Notes under the pieces: generated by a model
What the model saw: the letters and a program-made list of their open reading frames with translations, nothing else
Told to the model about the DNA's origin: nothing
The model's database searches: none
Program-made: the position numbers and the translations under genes
Shown: piece by piece, positions 1 through 8,929 of the stretch
Layout of the letters: each line of letters opens with the position of its first letter
How positions within the stretch are numbered: position 1 is the stretch's first letter
Source of the DNA: Bacteroidales bacterium
GTDB taxonomy: Bacteria; Bacteroidota; Bacteroidia; Bacteroidales; UBA932
Direction: 5' to 3'
NCBI GenBank assembly: GCA_017437755.1
Contig: JAFRXI010000068.1
Span: 1-64,000, forward strand
DNA: 64,000 nucleotides

Positions 1-639
1 ACCGATATGGGCGTGAACATGGCAGGGTACTGCATCTGCAACGATGAAGTATGCTGCGAGGCATCCTATCAGGAGATCATAAGGCGCTATTACACATCAC
101 TTTGCAAGTATGCCGACGGCAAGGGTACCGAGAGCGAGATCAACAAGATCGCACTACTGATGAAAAAGGTCAAGCTCACCGCGGCATACCGCCGGCCCAC
201 CGTCGCGGCCAAGGAGAGGTTCGACAATTCCGGTATCCATGCGGCTGCCATCGAGCTCTGCGACGGCACAATCCTTACCGGCGAGGGCAGTTCCCTCCTG
301 GGGCCGTGCTCGGCACTTCTGCTCAACGCGCTGAAACACCTCGGCGGAATCGCCCATAACGTCAAGCTCATCCCCCAGACCATGATCGAGCCCATCCAGA
401 AGACCAAGGTCACCTATCTGCACGGGCGCAATCCCCGCCTCCACACCGACGAGGTCCTGGTGGCGATTTCCATGATGAGCCTTATCGACGAGAACTGCAA
501 ACTGGCCATTGAACAGCTTCCCAAACTGTTCGGAGCCCAGGTCCATTCAACCGTGATGCTGAGCGAGGTGGACCGCAAGACCTTCAATAAACTTGGCATC
601 GGCCTTACCTGCGACCCTGTCCGCCCGGTGAGGAAATAG
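1..639 (+). CDS. DUF1846 (UPF0371) family protein, C-terminal part
   Basis: The frame is already open at base 1, so the gene begins left of the window and only its last 212 codons are visible. The run TDMGVNMAGYCI at the edge, followed by a conserved block with GSSLLGPCSALLLNALKHLGG and a TYLHGRNPRLHTDEVL stretch, matches what I know of the C-terminal half of DUF1846, a family of roughly 500 residues in bacteria. Its biochemical role is not established. The stop is 9 bp before the next start on the same strand, so the two genes are probably co-transcribed. The ATG at base 7 is an internal Met, not the start. Family call fairly sure, function unknown. Confidence 0.85.
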   Translation, partial: TDMGVNMAGYCICNDEVCCEASYQEIIRRYYTSLCKYADGKGTESEINKIALLMKKVKLTAAYRRPTVAAKERFDNSGIHAAAIELCDGTILTGEGSSLLGPCSALLLNALKHLGGIAHNVKLIPQTMIEPIQKTKVTYLHGRNPRLHTDEVLVAISMMSLIDENCKLAIEQLPKLFGAQVHSTVMLSEVDRKTFNKLGIGLTCDPVRPVRK

Positions 640-648
640 ATAAGGGAT

Positions 649-1887
649 ATGGCCAAGGATATTGCTGTTTTCACCCTGACGTCCGCCCTGCACGACGAGC
701 TTTCCGTGAAAAGGGTTTCAAGCGGATTCCTCGGGGGAATCCTGCCCGGAGGCAGCTACGATTTCTGCGGAAAGGACTTCTCGACGTTCGGGCAGCGTCC
801 ACTTGATCTGATTTACGTAAGGACCGGTGGAACGGAAGGACTGTTCCTGAAACTGTTCCCGGAGCTGGTAAAGCGAGGCGTCCGCAAATTCAACCTCCTC
901 ACATCCGGCAAATCCAATTCCCTGGCAGCCTCCATGGAAATCCTTTCATACCTGAGACTCAAGGGTTTGGAAGGCGAAATCATCCACGGCGGCAACGATG
1001 CCGTATCTTCCCGGATCGGGCTTTTGCTGAAGGCCGGAACCGCCAGGAGGTCAATGGATGGGATGAGGCTCGGTGTGATGGGAAAACCCTCGGACTGGCT
1101 CATTGCGAGCGCGGCTGATCCAGAGGCGGTCAAGGCAAAGTTCGGAATAGAACTCCTGGACGTCCCGATGGAGGAAGTGAAAGCTGCCGTGGACAGTGCA
1201 GAGGCCGGGAACGGCCTTCCCTTCCCCCTCTCAGCGGAAATATTGGAAAAGGCCGGGGCAAAGGTCTCCGCAGCCGTCCCAGGTGCCATGAAAATCCATG
1301 AGGGATTCCGCAGGATCATCTCCTCATACTCCCTGGACGGCTTCACCGTCAGGTGCTTCGACCTGCTGGGGTCCATCGGCAACACCGGCTGCCTGTCTCT
1401 TGCACTGTTCAATGCCATGGGGATTCCCGCAGGCTGCGAAGGTGACGTCCCCGCACTTCTTTCAATGACAATTGCCAAGGCTGCCACCGGGCATACCGGT
1501 TTCATGGCAAATCCCTCAAGGATAGATACTTCCACTCAGGAAATCCTGTTTGCGCACTGCACGGTTCCATTTGACATAGTGGACTCGGTGGAACTCGACA
1601 CCCACTTTGAATCCGGGATCGGGGTGGGTATACGCGGGCATATCCCGGAGGGCCCTGTAACCGTCTTCAAGGTATCCGGCGACCTGTCCAGGGCCTTCAT
1701 AGCTGAAGGGACGCTTACCGCAAACCAGGCCGAACCGGGCCTGTGCCGCACTCAGATAAGGGTTACGCTCGACACCTCACCCCAGGAGCCGGCCCCTGCC
1801 GGATACTTCCTGTCCCATCCGATCGGCAACCATCATATAATAGTTCCCGGCCGCCATCGCAAACTGCTTGAAAATATTCTGAAATAA
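649..1887 (+). CDS. L-fucose/L-arabinose isomerase-like protein
   Basis: 412 residues. The C-terminal half carries the pattern typical of fucose/arabinose isomerases: CEGDVPALLSMTIA around residue 263, a TGHTGFMANPSRID segment, then AHCTVPF and a late HFESGIGVGI. In those enzymes the Glu/Asp/His in these segments bind the metal used for aldose-ketose conversion; here the equivalent residues are present by eye. The protein is shorter than canonical FucI (about 590) or AraA (about 500), so it belongs to the shorter uncharacterised isomerase-like group, and the true sugar cannot be named. It follows the DUF1846 gene by 9 bp. Confidence 0.7.
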   Translation: MAKDIAVFTLTSALHDELSVKRVSSGFLGGILPGGSYDFCGKDFSTFGQRPLDLIYVRTGGTEGLFLKLFPELVKRGVRKFNLLTSGKSNSLAASMEILSYLRLKGLEGEIIHGGNDAVSSRIGLLLKAGTARRSMDGMRLGVMGKPSDWLIASAADPEAVKAKFGIELLDVPMEEVKAAVDSAEAGNGLPFPLSAEILEKAGAKVSAAVPGAMKIHEGFRRIISSYSLDGFTVRCFDLLGSIGNTGCLSLALFNAMGIPAGCEGDVPALLSMTIAKAATGHTGFMANPSRIDTSTQEILFAHCTVPFDIVDSVELDTHFESGIGVGIRGHIPEGPVTVFKVSGDLSRAFIAEGTLTANQAEPGLCRTQIRVTLDTSPQEPAPAGYFLSHPIGNHHIIVPGRHRKLLENILK

Positions 1888-1900
1888 GAATGTTATTTCC

Positions 1901-1908
1901 TATATTTG
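1901..1908 (+). promoter_or_regulatory. Bacteroidota -7 box for rubredoxin/GH3
   Basis: TATATTTG matches the TAnnTTTG -7 consensus. It lies 29 nt before the rubredoxin ATG, in the gap after the isomerase stop. No clear TTTG -33 element is visible at the expected spacing. Confidence 0.5.
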
Positions 1909-1937
1909 GGAAATTGTACAATTAAGAAACCAGAATC

Positions 1938-2099
1938 ATGCAAAAGTACGTATGCAACATCTGCGGTTACGAGTATGACCCCGCAGTCGGCGATCCGGAT
2001 AACGGAATCGCTCCCGGAACTCCTTTCGAGGCCATTCCCGATAGCTGGACCTGCCCCTATTGCGGAGTAGGCAAGGAAGATTTCTCACCTGCGGAATAA
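1938..2099 (+). CDS. Rubredoxin
   Basis: 53 residues, below the length cut of most ORF finders. The two knuckles are complete: CNICG at residues 6-10 and CPYCG at 39-43, giving the four Cys ligands of one FeS4 centre, with the family's [18 protein letters not shown] loop and PDSWTCP between them. Rubredoxins are small cytoplasmic one-electron carriers; in anaerobes they commonly serve oxygen or peroxide reduction (rubrerythrin, NADH-rubredoxin reductase), but no such partner lies beside it. A -7 box precedes the gene and its stop is 7 bp before the GH3 start, so the two may share a transcript. Confidence 0.96.
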   Translation: MQKYVCNICGYEYDPAVGDPDNGIAPGTPFEAIPDSWTCPYCGVGKEDFSPAE

Positions 2100-2106
2100 T
2101 ACCGCG

Positions 2107-4332
2107 ATGAAACGTCTTGCCCTGGCACTGCTGTGCGTAGCCGCAGCAGCATGCACGCCGGGTAAATCCGGTGTGCCCGCTTATCTTGATCCCTCCGCCG
2201 ACATCGAGCTGAGAGTGGAGGACGCCCTCTCCAGGATGACCCTTGAAGAAAAGGTCGCAATGCTCCATGCCCAGTCAAAATTCAGTTCACCGGGGGTACA
2301 GAGGCTAGGTATCCCTGAAGTCTGGTGTACCGACGGCCCCCACGGAATCCGCCCGGAGGTCCTTTGGGACGAATGGGACCAGGCCGGCTGGACCAACGAC
2401 TCCTGCACCGCCTTCCCGGCCCTTTCGTGCCTTGCTGCGACATGGGACAGGGAACTCGCCCTCCTGTATGGCCGCAGCATCGGTGAAGAGGCCCGTTACC
2501 GTGGCAAGGACATCCTCCTGGGCCCGGGCGTAAACATCTGCAGGACACCGCTTAACGGCCGCAATTTCGAGTATCTGGGTGAAGATCCCTTCCTCGCCGG
2601 AGAAATGGTTGTCCCCTATGTAAAGGGCGTCCAGGAGAACGGTGTGGCGGCCTGCGTGAAGCACTTTGCGGTGAACAACCAGGAGGTCCGCCGTACCTCC
2701 ACAAGCTCCAACGTGGACGACAGGACGCTGTATGAGATCTACCTTCCCGCATTCAAGGCCGCTGTCCAGAAAGGCGGAGCATGGGCCATAATGGGTTCGT
2801 ACAACCTCTACAACGGCCAGTACAACTGTCACAACAAGAAGCTGCTTTGCGACATACTCAAGGGAGAATGGGGCTTTGACGGCGTGGTGGTAAGCGACTG
2901 GGGCGGCTGCCGCGACGACGACGAGGCCGTCACCAACGGCCTGGATATGGAATTCGGCACCTGGACCAACGGCCTCAGCGGCGCCCCCAGCGACAAGTAC
3001 GACAACTACCATCTTGCCAAACCATATCTCGCAAGTCTCAAATCGGGCAAGTTCGGAACCACGGAACTGGACGACAAGGTCAGCCGTATACTGAGGCTGA
3101 TATTCCGCACCAGGATGAGCCCCGAGCCCCATTACGGAAGGTTCGTCTGCCCCGAGCACTACGCCGCAGCCAGGAAGATAGCAGCGGAAGGTACTGTTCT
3201 CCTCAAGAACGACGGTGCCCTGCCGCTCAATATACCCCAGGGTGGAAAACTGCTCGTCGTGGGCGAGAATGCCGTCAAGAAAATGGTGGTGGGCGGAGGC
3301 AGTTCCAGCCTCAAGACAAGAGTGGAGGTGACACCCTTGGAGGGCCTGCAGGACGCCTTTGCCGGCAAGGCCGAAGTTGTATGGGAAAGAGGTTATGTGG
3401 GTGACGTAAGTTCTTCATACAACAGTGTTTCCACCGGCCAGGACCTCAGCGAATCCCGAAGCCCCGAGCAGCTCATCGCCGATGCCGTGAAGGCGGCCGA
3501 GGGCGCTTCCTGCATAGTTTTCGTTGGCGGTCTGAACAAGAGCGACGGCCAGGACAACGAGGGTACCGACCGTTCCGACATCGTCCTCCCCTACGGCCAG
3601 GACAAGGTCATAGAGGCTCTCTCTGAAACCGGAATTCCACTGGTTGCCGTCAATATCTCCGGATCGCCCGTAGCCATGCCGTGGGCCGGCAAGGCCGGGG
3701 CAATAGTTCAGGGCTGGTACGGCGGTTCCGAGTCCGGCCATGCCCTTGCCGACGTCCTCACCGGGGCCGTCAACCCTTCCGGGAAGCTTCCTTTCACGGT
3801 TCCTGTCTGCCTGGCCGACGGTCCGCTCAAGACCGAACGCCAGTACCCCGGAATCAAGTCGCCCGACAAGCCCTACTGGGATGAATACTACGACGAAGGT
3901 ATCCTTGTGGGTTACCGCTGGTTTGCGACAAAGGGCATAGAACCTCAGTTCCCCTTCGGCCACGGCCTGAGCTATACTACGTTCGAATATGGCGGTGCAA
4001 AGGCCTCCGGCAAGGTTTCCGAGGGCGGAACGGTCAGATTCAGCGTGAATGTCACCAACACCGGTGCCGTTGACGGAGCGGAAGTCGTGCAGCTGTACGT
4101 GGCCGCACCGGAAGTCGCAGCAGGCAGGAGCAAGATAGAACTGAAGGCGTTCCGGAAAGTGTTCCTTAAAGCCGGTGAAACCTCCAGGGTTACCCTTGAT
4201 ATACCCGCATCGGAACTGCGCCGCTTTGACGCCGACTCCCATTCATGGGTATCCGATCCCGGAGAATATACCCTGCTTGCAGGCTCTTCTTCCAAGGATA
4301 TAAGGGCGGAGGCCAGGTTCACCCTCAAGTAA
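2107..4332 (+). CDS. Glycoside hydrolase family 3 beta-glycosidase, lipoprotein
   Basis: 741 residues with a lipoprotein signal (hydrophobic stretch ending AAAACTPG, Cys at 16). The GH3 N-terminal barrel follows, with the KHFAVNNQEV motif and the nucleophile block GVVVSDWGG (Asp264). The second GH3 domain runs from about residue 360 to 590 and a fibronectin-III-like domain closes the protein (EGGTVRFSVNVTNTG, then SELRRFDADSHSW). It should remove terminal beta-linked sugars (glucose or xylose) from oligosaccharides at the periplasmic or surface membrane. No SusC/SusD pair lies beside it, so it is not in a typical polysaccharide utilisation locus. Substrate not assignable. Confidence 0.93.
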   Translation: MKRLALALLCVAAAACTPGKSGVPAYLDPSADIELRVEDALSRMTLEEKVAMLHAQSKFSSPGVQRLGIPEVWCTDGPHGIRPEVLWDEWDQAGWTNDSCTAFPALSCLAATWDRELALLYGRSIGEEARYRGKDILLGPGVNICRTPLNGRNFEYLGEDPFLAGEMVVPYVKGVQENGVAACVKHFAVNNQEVRRTSTSSNVDDRTLYEIYLPAFKAAVQKGGAWAIMGSYNLYNGQYNCHNKKLLCDILKGEWGFDGVVVSDWGGCRDDDEAVTNGLDMEFGTWTNGLSGAPSDKYDNYHLAKPYLASLKSGKFGTTELDDKVSRILRLIFRTRMSPEPHYGRFVCPEHYAAARKIAAEGTVLLKNDGALPLNIPQGGKLLVVGENAVKKMVVGGGSSSLKTRVEVTPLEGLQDAFAGKAEVVWERGYVGDVSSSYNSVSTGQDLSESRSPEQLIADAVKAAEGASCIVFVGGLNKSDGQDNEGTDRSDIVLPYGQDKVIEALSETGIPLVAVNISGSPVAMPWAGKAGAIVQGWYGGSESGHALADVLTGAVNPSGKLPFTVPVCLADGPLKTERQYPGIKSPDKPYWDEYYDEGILVGYRWFATKGIEPQFPFGHGLSYTTFEYGGAKASGKVSEGGTVRFSVNVTNTGAVDGAEVVQLYVAAPEVAAGRSKIELKAFRKVFLKAGETSRVTLDIPASELRRFDADSHSWVSDPGEYTLLAGSSSKDIRAEARFTLK

Positions 4333-4345
4333 CCGGATTCAAATC

Positions 4346-6013
4346 CTAGAAACCGCTGCCGCCGACGAATTCCCTCAGGAGTGAAGTCGGCGGTATTTCT
4401 TTGTCGGAAACCGGCGTGAAATACGACAGGAACTTCAGGAGGCGGTCGGCCTCGGAATATTCCGGAACGTTCTTGGGAACGGTTGCGAGGATGCGCTCGG
4501 CATGGTTCCTGAGTACCGCGAACTCAACCAGATAGGCCGAATTGAACATGGCGTCGGCACTCTCCTGATAGGGATAGATCCACTTAACCTCGGCACGGCG
4601 GACATTGGGCCACTGGCGGATCGTCTCGCAGGCGGTGAAAGCGCCCTTGTTGAAATCCCTGACTATGCGCCTCAGAAGACGGTTGTCGCTGGTTGGTATG
4701 CAGTTGTGGTTGTCCAGCGATATGCTGGTGATGGTGTTGATGAAAATCCTGTACTGGAGCATGGGGTCCACCGAAGGCAGCAGGCCGGGATTCAGGGCAT
4801 GGATCCCCTCTATAAGCAGGATGGTCCCGGGAGTTTGGCGGATCTTCTTCCCATTGAACTCCCTCAAGCCCGTAACAAAGTTGTATTCAGGAAGTTCCAC
4901 CTCTTCCCCGGCAAGGTATCTGAGCACGTCCTTCTCCAGGTAGGCATGGTCAACGGTATCGAAACCGTCAAAATCGAAGCTTCCGTCGGGGAACCTGGGG
5001 GTGTCTTCCCTGTTCACGAAATAGTCGTCGGTGGAGAAGAACACCGGCCTGAGTCCGCAGGCCATGAGCTGGATCCTCAGCTTGCGGCAGACGGTTGTCT
5101 TTCCGCTGCTTGAAGGTCCTGTTATAAGTACTATCCTCACCGGATTGTCCTGGGCATGGTATCTATTGTATATGTCTTCGGCTATCTGGACGATCTTCTT
5201 CTCCTGGAGGGCTTCAGAGACCTGGATGAGCTCGCGGGCGGCACCTCCCAGGCAGGCCTTGTTCACGTCGCCCACGTTTCCGAGCCTCATTATCTTGTTC
5301 CACCTCTCGCTCTCGAGGAACACTTCAAACGTCTTGGGCTGCTCGAAGAACGGTGCCAGTTCATCCGGCTGGTGACGGTCAGGGACCCTCAGGAGCATTC
5401 CGTGACGGTATTTGCCGAGGCTCCAGACCTTGAGGTATCCGGTGCTGGGGACGAGTGCATCGTAGAAATAGTCGACTGTACCGTCCAGGGTGTAATAGTT
5501 CACATAGACGCTGCCTGACGATTCGAACAGTTTCACCTTGTCTGCGTAGCGGTACTTCCGGAACAGTTTCAAAACGTCTTCCAGGCGGCCCTCGTGGCGG
5601 TGGAATTCAATGTCGGCCGCCACCAGCTCCCTCATCCGCACCTCGATCTTCCTGACATCCTCCTCTTCCAGGGGCGTGCCGTCGGCCTTTGAAAGGTCGC
5701 AGAAGTATCCTTTGGACACAGGCCTCCTGAGGCGGAGAATGCTGTCGGGGAAAAGGTCCCTGGCGGCCTTGCACACCAGGAAGCACAGCGACCGGCAGTA
5801 GGTTCCCCTGCCGATATATGAGGTATAGTCCAGGAATTCCACGTCCTTGCTGTTGTAGACGCGGTACTTGAGCCCTTCAGTGACGTTGTTCACCTTTGCC
5901 GCCAGGAAAGGATAGGGATTCCGTATCCCGAATCCCTTGGCAACCTCCAAAAGCATGGTACCCTCCTCGAATGTCATCGAGGAGCCGGTATTCAGACAGT
6001 AAATATTGACCAT
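4346..6013 (-). CDS. Nucleoside (uridine) kinase with TGS-like N-terminal region
   Basis: 555 residues. The N-terminus has a TGS-like domain and a ThrRS second-additional-domain-like segment (residues 1 to about 230, including HEGRLEDVLKLFRKYRYADK), and the C-terminal half is a phosphoribulokinase/uridine kinase P-loop domain with GPSSSGKTT near residue 300 and STDDYFVNREDTP after it. This layout is the usual Bacteroidales nucleoside kinase, which phosphorylates uridine/cytidine in salvage; the role of the tRNA-synthetase-like part is unclear. It ends 14 bp from the convergent GH3 stop. The start is fixed by a -7 box only 4 nt upstream. Confidence 0.88.
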   Translation of the reverse strand: MVNIYCLNTGSSMTFEEGTMLLEVAKGFGIRNPYPFLAAKVNNVTEGLKYRVYNSKDVEFLDYTSYIGRGTYCRSLCFLVCKAARDLFPDSILRLRRPVSKGYFCDLSKADGTPLEEEDVRKIEVRMRELVAADIEFHRHEGRLEDVLKLFRKYRYADKVKLFESSGSVYVNYYTLDGTVDYFYDALVPSTGYLKVWSLGKYRHGMLLRVPDRHQPDELAPFFEQPKTFEVFLESERWNKIMRLGNVGDVNKACLGGAARELIQVSEALQEKKIVQIAEDIYNRYHAQDNPVRIVLITGPSSSGKTTVCRKLRIQLMACGLRPVFFSTDDYFVNREDTPRFPDGSFDFDGFDTVDHAYLEKDVLRYLAGEEVELPEYNFVTGLREFNGKKIRQTPGTILLIEGIHALNPGLLPSVDPMLQYRIFINTITSISLDNHNCIPTSDNRLLRRIVRDFNKGAFTACETIRQWPNVRRAEVKWIYPYQESADAMFNSAYLVEFAVLRNHAERILATVPKNVPEYSEADRLLKFLSYFTPVSDKEIPPTSLLREFVGGSGF

Positions 6014-6017
6014 AATG

Positions 6018-6025
6018 CAAATTTA
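6018..6025 (-). promoter_or_regulatory. -7 box 4 nt before nucleoside kinase ATG
   Basis: Read on the minus strand the sequence is TAAATTTG-CATT-ATG. The box fits TAnnTTTG exactly and transcription should begin at or within a few bases of the A of ATG, so the mRNA would be leaderless. Confidence 0.6.
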
Positions 6026-6030
6026 TGCAT

Positions 6031-7167
6031 TTATAACGTATCCTGCACAGCAGGGGTGATATTTTCCACCATCTTCCGGAGCGAATCCAGGGAGCTGCGG
6101 AGCATCATTATCTCGGCTTCCTGCGTCGCGAACCGGGCTTCCTCCCTTTCGTGCATGGACGAAATCCTCTCTCCGAGGTCCACATCCTTCAGGCTTATGT
6201 TGCCTATTTTCAGGTTTTTCACGGGAATCCCATACTCCGACGCCCTTATCATCAGCATCTCCTTCTGTGAATCGGTAAGCGGATCCCCGGCATAGTGGAT
6301 TTCCACAGAGCGCTTGCGGGAATCGATCTTGTGGTCGTAGATATACGCTTTTGACAGCGACCTCGAGGCCACTACATACGCCCTGGCATCGATCTCGAAA
6401 TTATTCCTCTTTACAATTTGGAAAGCCGTAAGGAGACTGGGAATCATCACCGCCAGGAGAATGCAGAGGATTATCCGCCTCATCCTGACCTGCCTGCCGG
6501 CATCAAGGTAGGCCTTGTCCTTGAATCCCATGAGTTTCACGCCCACGAACGATGCGAAGGCTATGAAGACGGTATTGATCAGGAAGAGCCCCATCGCCCC
6601 CAGGAAAAAGTGCATGTTGAGCCTTGAAAGACCGTATCCGGCCGTACACAGGGGCGGCATCAGCGCGGTGGCGATTGCAACTCCCGAGAGTACTGTCCCC
6701 TTTTCTTTCCGCGTAAGTTCCAAAATGCCCGCCGCCCCGCCGAAGAGGGCGATCAGTACATCGAAAATGGAGGGTGTTGTCCTGGCCTCCAGTTCAGTGG
6801 GATTTGCCAGCGAAAGGGGCGACAGCATGAAATAAAGGGTTGAAGCAAGAAGGCTTATCCCCACCATTATCAGCAGGTTCCATGCGGAATCACGGAACAG
6901 GTCGATATCGTTTGTCCCGGTTGCAAGGCCAATCCCTATGATGGGTCCCATGAGTGGCGAGATGAGCATTGCACCGATAATCACTGCCGTGGAATTCACG
7001 TTCAGGCCCACAGACGCAATGACTATGGAGAAAGCCAGGATCCATACCGTGGGGCCGCGGAAATACACATTGCTGCGGATGATCTTGTCGGCCGCATGCT
7101 TGTCTATGTTCCCCCTGATGGAAGAGAGTTCCCTTATCCGGTTCCTTATGTGCTCCGGCAGTTTCAT
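6031..7167 (-). CDS. DUF389 family integral membrane protein
   Basis: 378 residues. Several hydrophobic segments between residues about 38 and 240 include the family hallmark SVGLNVNSTAVIIGAMLISPLMGPI split over two helices, and GGAAGILELTRKEKGTVLSGVAIATALMPPLCTAGYG in two further blocks. The C-terminal 130 residues are soluble with a predicted coiled coil (HEREEARFATQEAEIMMLR). DUF389 proteins are widespread inner-membrane proteins of unknown transport role. The start codon overlaps the stop of the upstream EttA gene by one base, so translation is probably coupled. Confidence 0.9.
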   Translation of the reverse strand: MKLPEHIRNRIRELSSIRGNIDKHAADKIIRSNVYFRGPTVWILAFSIVIASVGLNVNSTAVIIGAMLISPLMGPIIGIGLATGTNDIDLFRDSAWNLLIMVGISLLASTLYFMLSPLSLANPTELEARTTPSIFDVLIALFGGAAGILELTRKEKGTVLSGVAIATALMPPLCTAGYGLSRLNMHFFLGAMGLFLINTVFIAFASFVGVKLMGFKDKAYLDAGRQVRMRRIILCILLAVMIPSLLTAFQIVKRNNFEIDARAYVVASRSLSKAYIYDHKIDSRKRSVEIHYAGDPLTDSQKEMLMIRASEYGIPVKNLKIGNISLKDVDLGERISSMHEREEARFATQEAEIMMLRSSLDSLRKMVENITPAVQDTL

Positions 7168-8843
7168 TATTCCATGAGTTTTTTGTACTTGAAGCGTTTT
7201 GGTTCGGTGTCACCCATGCGCATCTTCCGGTTCTCCTCATACTCGGCATAGTTGCCTTCAAAGAACACCACTTTCCCCTCACCCTCGAAAGCCAGGATAT
7301 GGGTGGCGATCCTGTCCAGGAACCAGCGATCATGACTCACCACCACGGCACATCCGGCAAAGCCGTCCAGGCCGTCTTCCAGGGCGCGTATAGTATTGAC
7401 ATCCACGTCATTGGTGGGCTCGTCCAGAAGGAGGACATTGCCTTCGTCCTTCAATGTGAGGGCCAGGTGGAGTCGGTTCCGCTCGCCGCCTGAAAGGATT
7501 CCGCAGAGCTTTTCCTGGTCCGCCCCGCTGAAGTTGAAGCGCGACACCCAGGCCCTTGCGTTGATATCCCTGCCGCCCAGCCTCACCCATTCCGAATTGC
7601 CGGCTATGGTCTGGTATACGGTCAGGTCGGGATCGATGCTCCGGTGCTGCTGGTCGACGTATGAAATCTTCACCGTCTCCCCTATCTCGATGCTTCCGGT
7701 ATCGGGCTTTTCCATACCCATTATCAGCCTGAAGAGGGTTGTCTTGCCGGCCCCGTTCGGTCCTATGACACCGACGATTCCGGCCGGAGGCAGCACGAAG
7801 TAGAGATGCTCGAACAGTAGCCTGTTGCCGTAAGCCTTTGATACGTCGTGGAATTCAATGACCTTGTTGCCGAGGTGCGGCCCGTTGGGAATGTATATCT
7901 CAAGGTCGGATTCCTTCTGCCGGGCATCGGCCGATGCAAGTTTCTCGTAGGCTCCAAGACGGGCCTTCTGCTTGGCCTGACGGGCCTTGGGGGCCATCCT
8001 GACCCATTCCAGTTCCCTCTGGAGGGTTTTCCTCCGCCTGGATTCCTGCTTCTCCTCCACTTCCAGGCGGCGGGCCTTCTGCTCCAGCCATGAACTGTAG
8101 TTCCCCTTCCAGGGGATTCCCTCTCCCCTGTCCAGTTCGAGGATCCATCCGGCTACGTTGTCCAGGAAATAACTGTCATGGGTAACGGCTATCACGGTGC
8201 CTTTATACTGCCTGAGGTGAGCTTCCAGCCACTGTATGCTCTCTGTGTCCAGATGGTTGGTGGGCTCGTCCAGGAGCAGGACGTCGGGCTGGCGAAGAAG
8301 CAGCCTGCACAGCGCCACCCTCCTTCTCTCACCTCCCGACAGGTTCGTCACAGGGGCATCTGGCGGAGGGCTCTGGAGGGCGTCCATGGCCCTTTCCAGC
8401 TTTGAATCCAGTTCCCACCCGTCGGCATGGTCGATCTTTTCCGTAAGTTCCCCCTGGTACTCTATCAGGACGGCCATCTCCTCGTCCGACATGGGTTCCA
8501 TGAACTTCATGGACACCCTGTTGTACTCGTCCATAAGGTCGACCACCTCCTGAACCCCTTCCTTGACGACCTCTATCACTGTCTTGTCCGGATCCATCTG
8601 AGGCTCCTGCTCAAGATAACCTACGCTGTATCCGGGAGCCCAGACAACCTCTCCTCGGTAGGACTTCTCCACACCGGCTATGATCTTCAGCAAAGTGGAC
8701 TTTCCCGACCCGTTAAGGCCGATTATTCCGATTTTCGCACCATAGAAGAACGACAGGTATATGTCCTTGAGTATGACTTTGTTATTGTGGGGAAGGATCT
8801 TTCCCACCCCGTTCATGGAGAATATTATCTTTTCGTCGGCCAT
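7167..8843 (-). CDS. ettA: Energy-dependent translational throttle protein EttA (ABC-F)
   Basis: 558 residues, the usual EttA length. Two ABC domains without membrane segments: Walker A GLNGSGKST at 42-50 with signature NLSGGERRR, and Walker A GPNGAGKTT near 361 with signature ILSGGERNR. Both carry LLLDEPTN Walker B motifs. The P-site tRNA interaction motif region lies between the domains (residues about 240-300, basic and helical). In E. coli EttA binds the ribosomal E site and gates the first peptide bond according to ADP/ATP ratio. A -7 box about 54 nt upstream gives a short leader; the promoter overlaps that of the divergent Fur-family gene. Confidence 0.95.
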   Translation of the reverse strand: MADEKIIFSMNGVGKILPHNNKVILKDIYLSFFYGAKIGIIGLNGSGKSTLLKIIAGVEKSYRGEVVWAPGYSVGYLEQEPQMDPDKTVIEVVKEGVQEVVDLMDEYNRVSMKFMEPMSDEEMAVLIEYQGELTEKIDHADGWELDSKLERAMDALQSPPPDAPVTNLSGGERRRVALCRLLLRQPDVLLLDEPTNHLDTESIQWLEAHLRQYKGTVIAVTHDSYFLDNVAGWILELDRGEGIPWKGNYSSWLEQKARRLEVEEKQESRRRKTLQRELEWVRMAPKARQAKQKARLGAYEKLASADARQKESDLEIYIPNGPHLGNKVIEFHDVSKAYGNRLLFEHLYFVLPPAGIVGVIGPNGAGKTTLFRLIMGMEKPDTGSIEIGETVKISYVDQQHRSIDPDLTVYQTIAGNSEWVRLGGRDINARAWVSRFNFSGADQEKLCGILSGGERNRLHLALTLKDEGNVLLLDEPTNDVDVNTIRALEDGLDGFAGCAVVVSHDRWFLDRIATHILAFEGEGKVVFFEGNYAEYEENRKMRMGDTEPKRFKYKKLME

Positions 8844-8896
8844 GGTTTTAATCGTTTAAAACAGCCTGTCCAGGTTGTTTTTATACTGTTAGTTTT

Positions 8897-8904
8897 CAAA
8901 TATA
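8897..8904 (-). promoter_or_regulatory. -7 box for ettA
   Basis: TATATTTG on the minus strand, 53 nt before the ettA ATG. It is back-to-back with the plus-strand box at 8916, so the two promoters share the same 30 bp. Confidence 0.5.
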
Positions 8905-8915
8905 GGAAATTATTT

Positions 8916-8923
8916 TAATTTTG
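8916..8923 (+). promoter_or_regulatory. -7 box 6 nt before the Fur-family ATG
   Basis: TAATTTTG fits TAnnTTTG; only CATCCG separates it from the ATG at 8930, so the transcript would start at or very near the start codon. Confidence 0.55.
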
Positions 8924-8929
8924 CATCCG

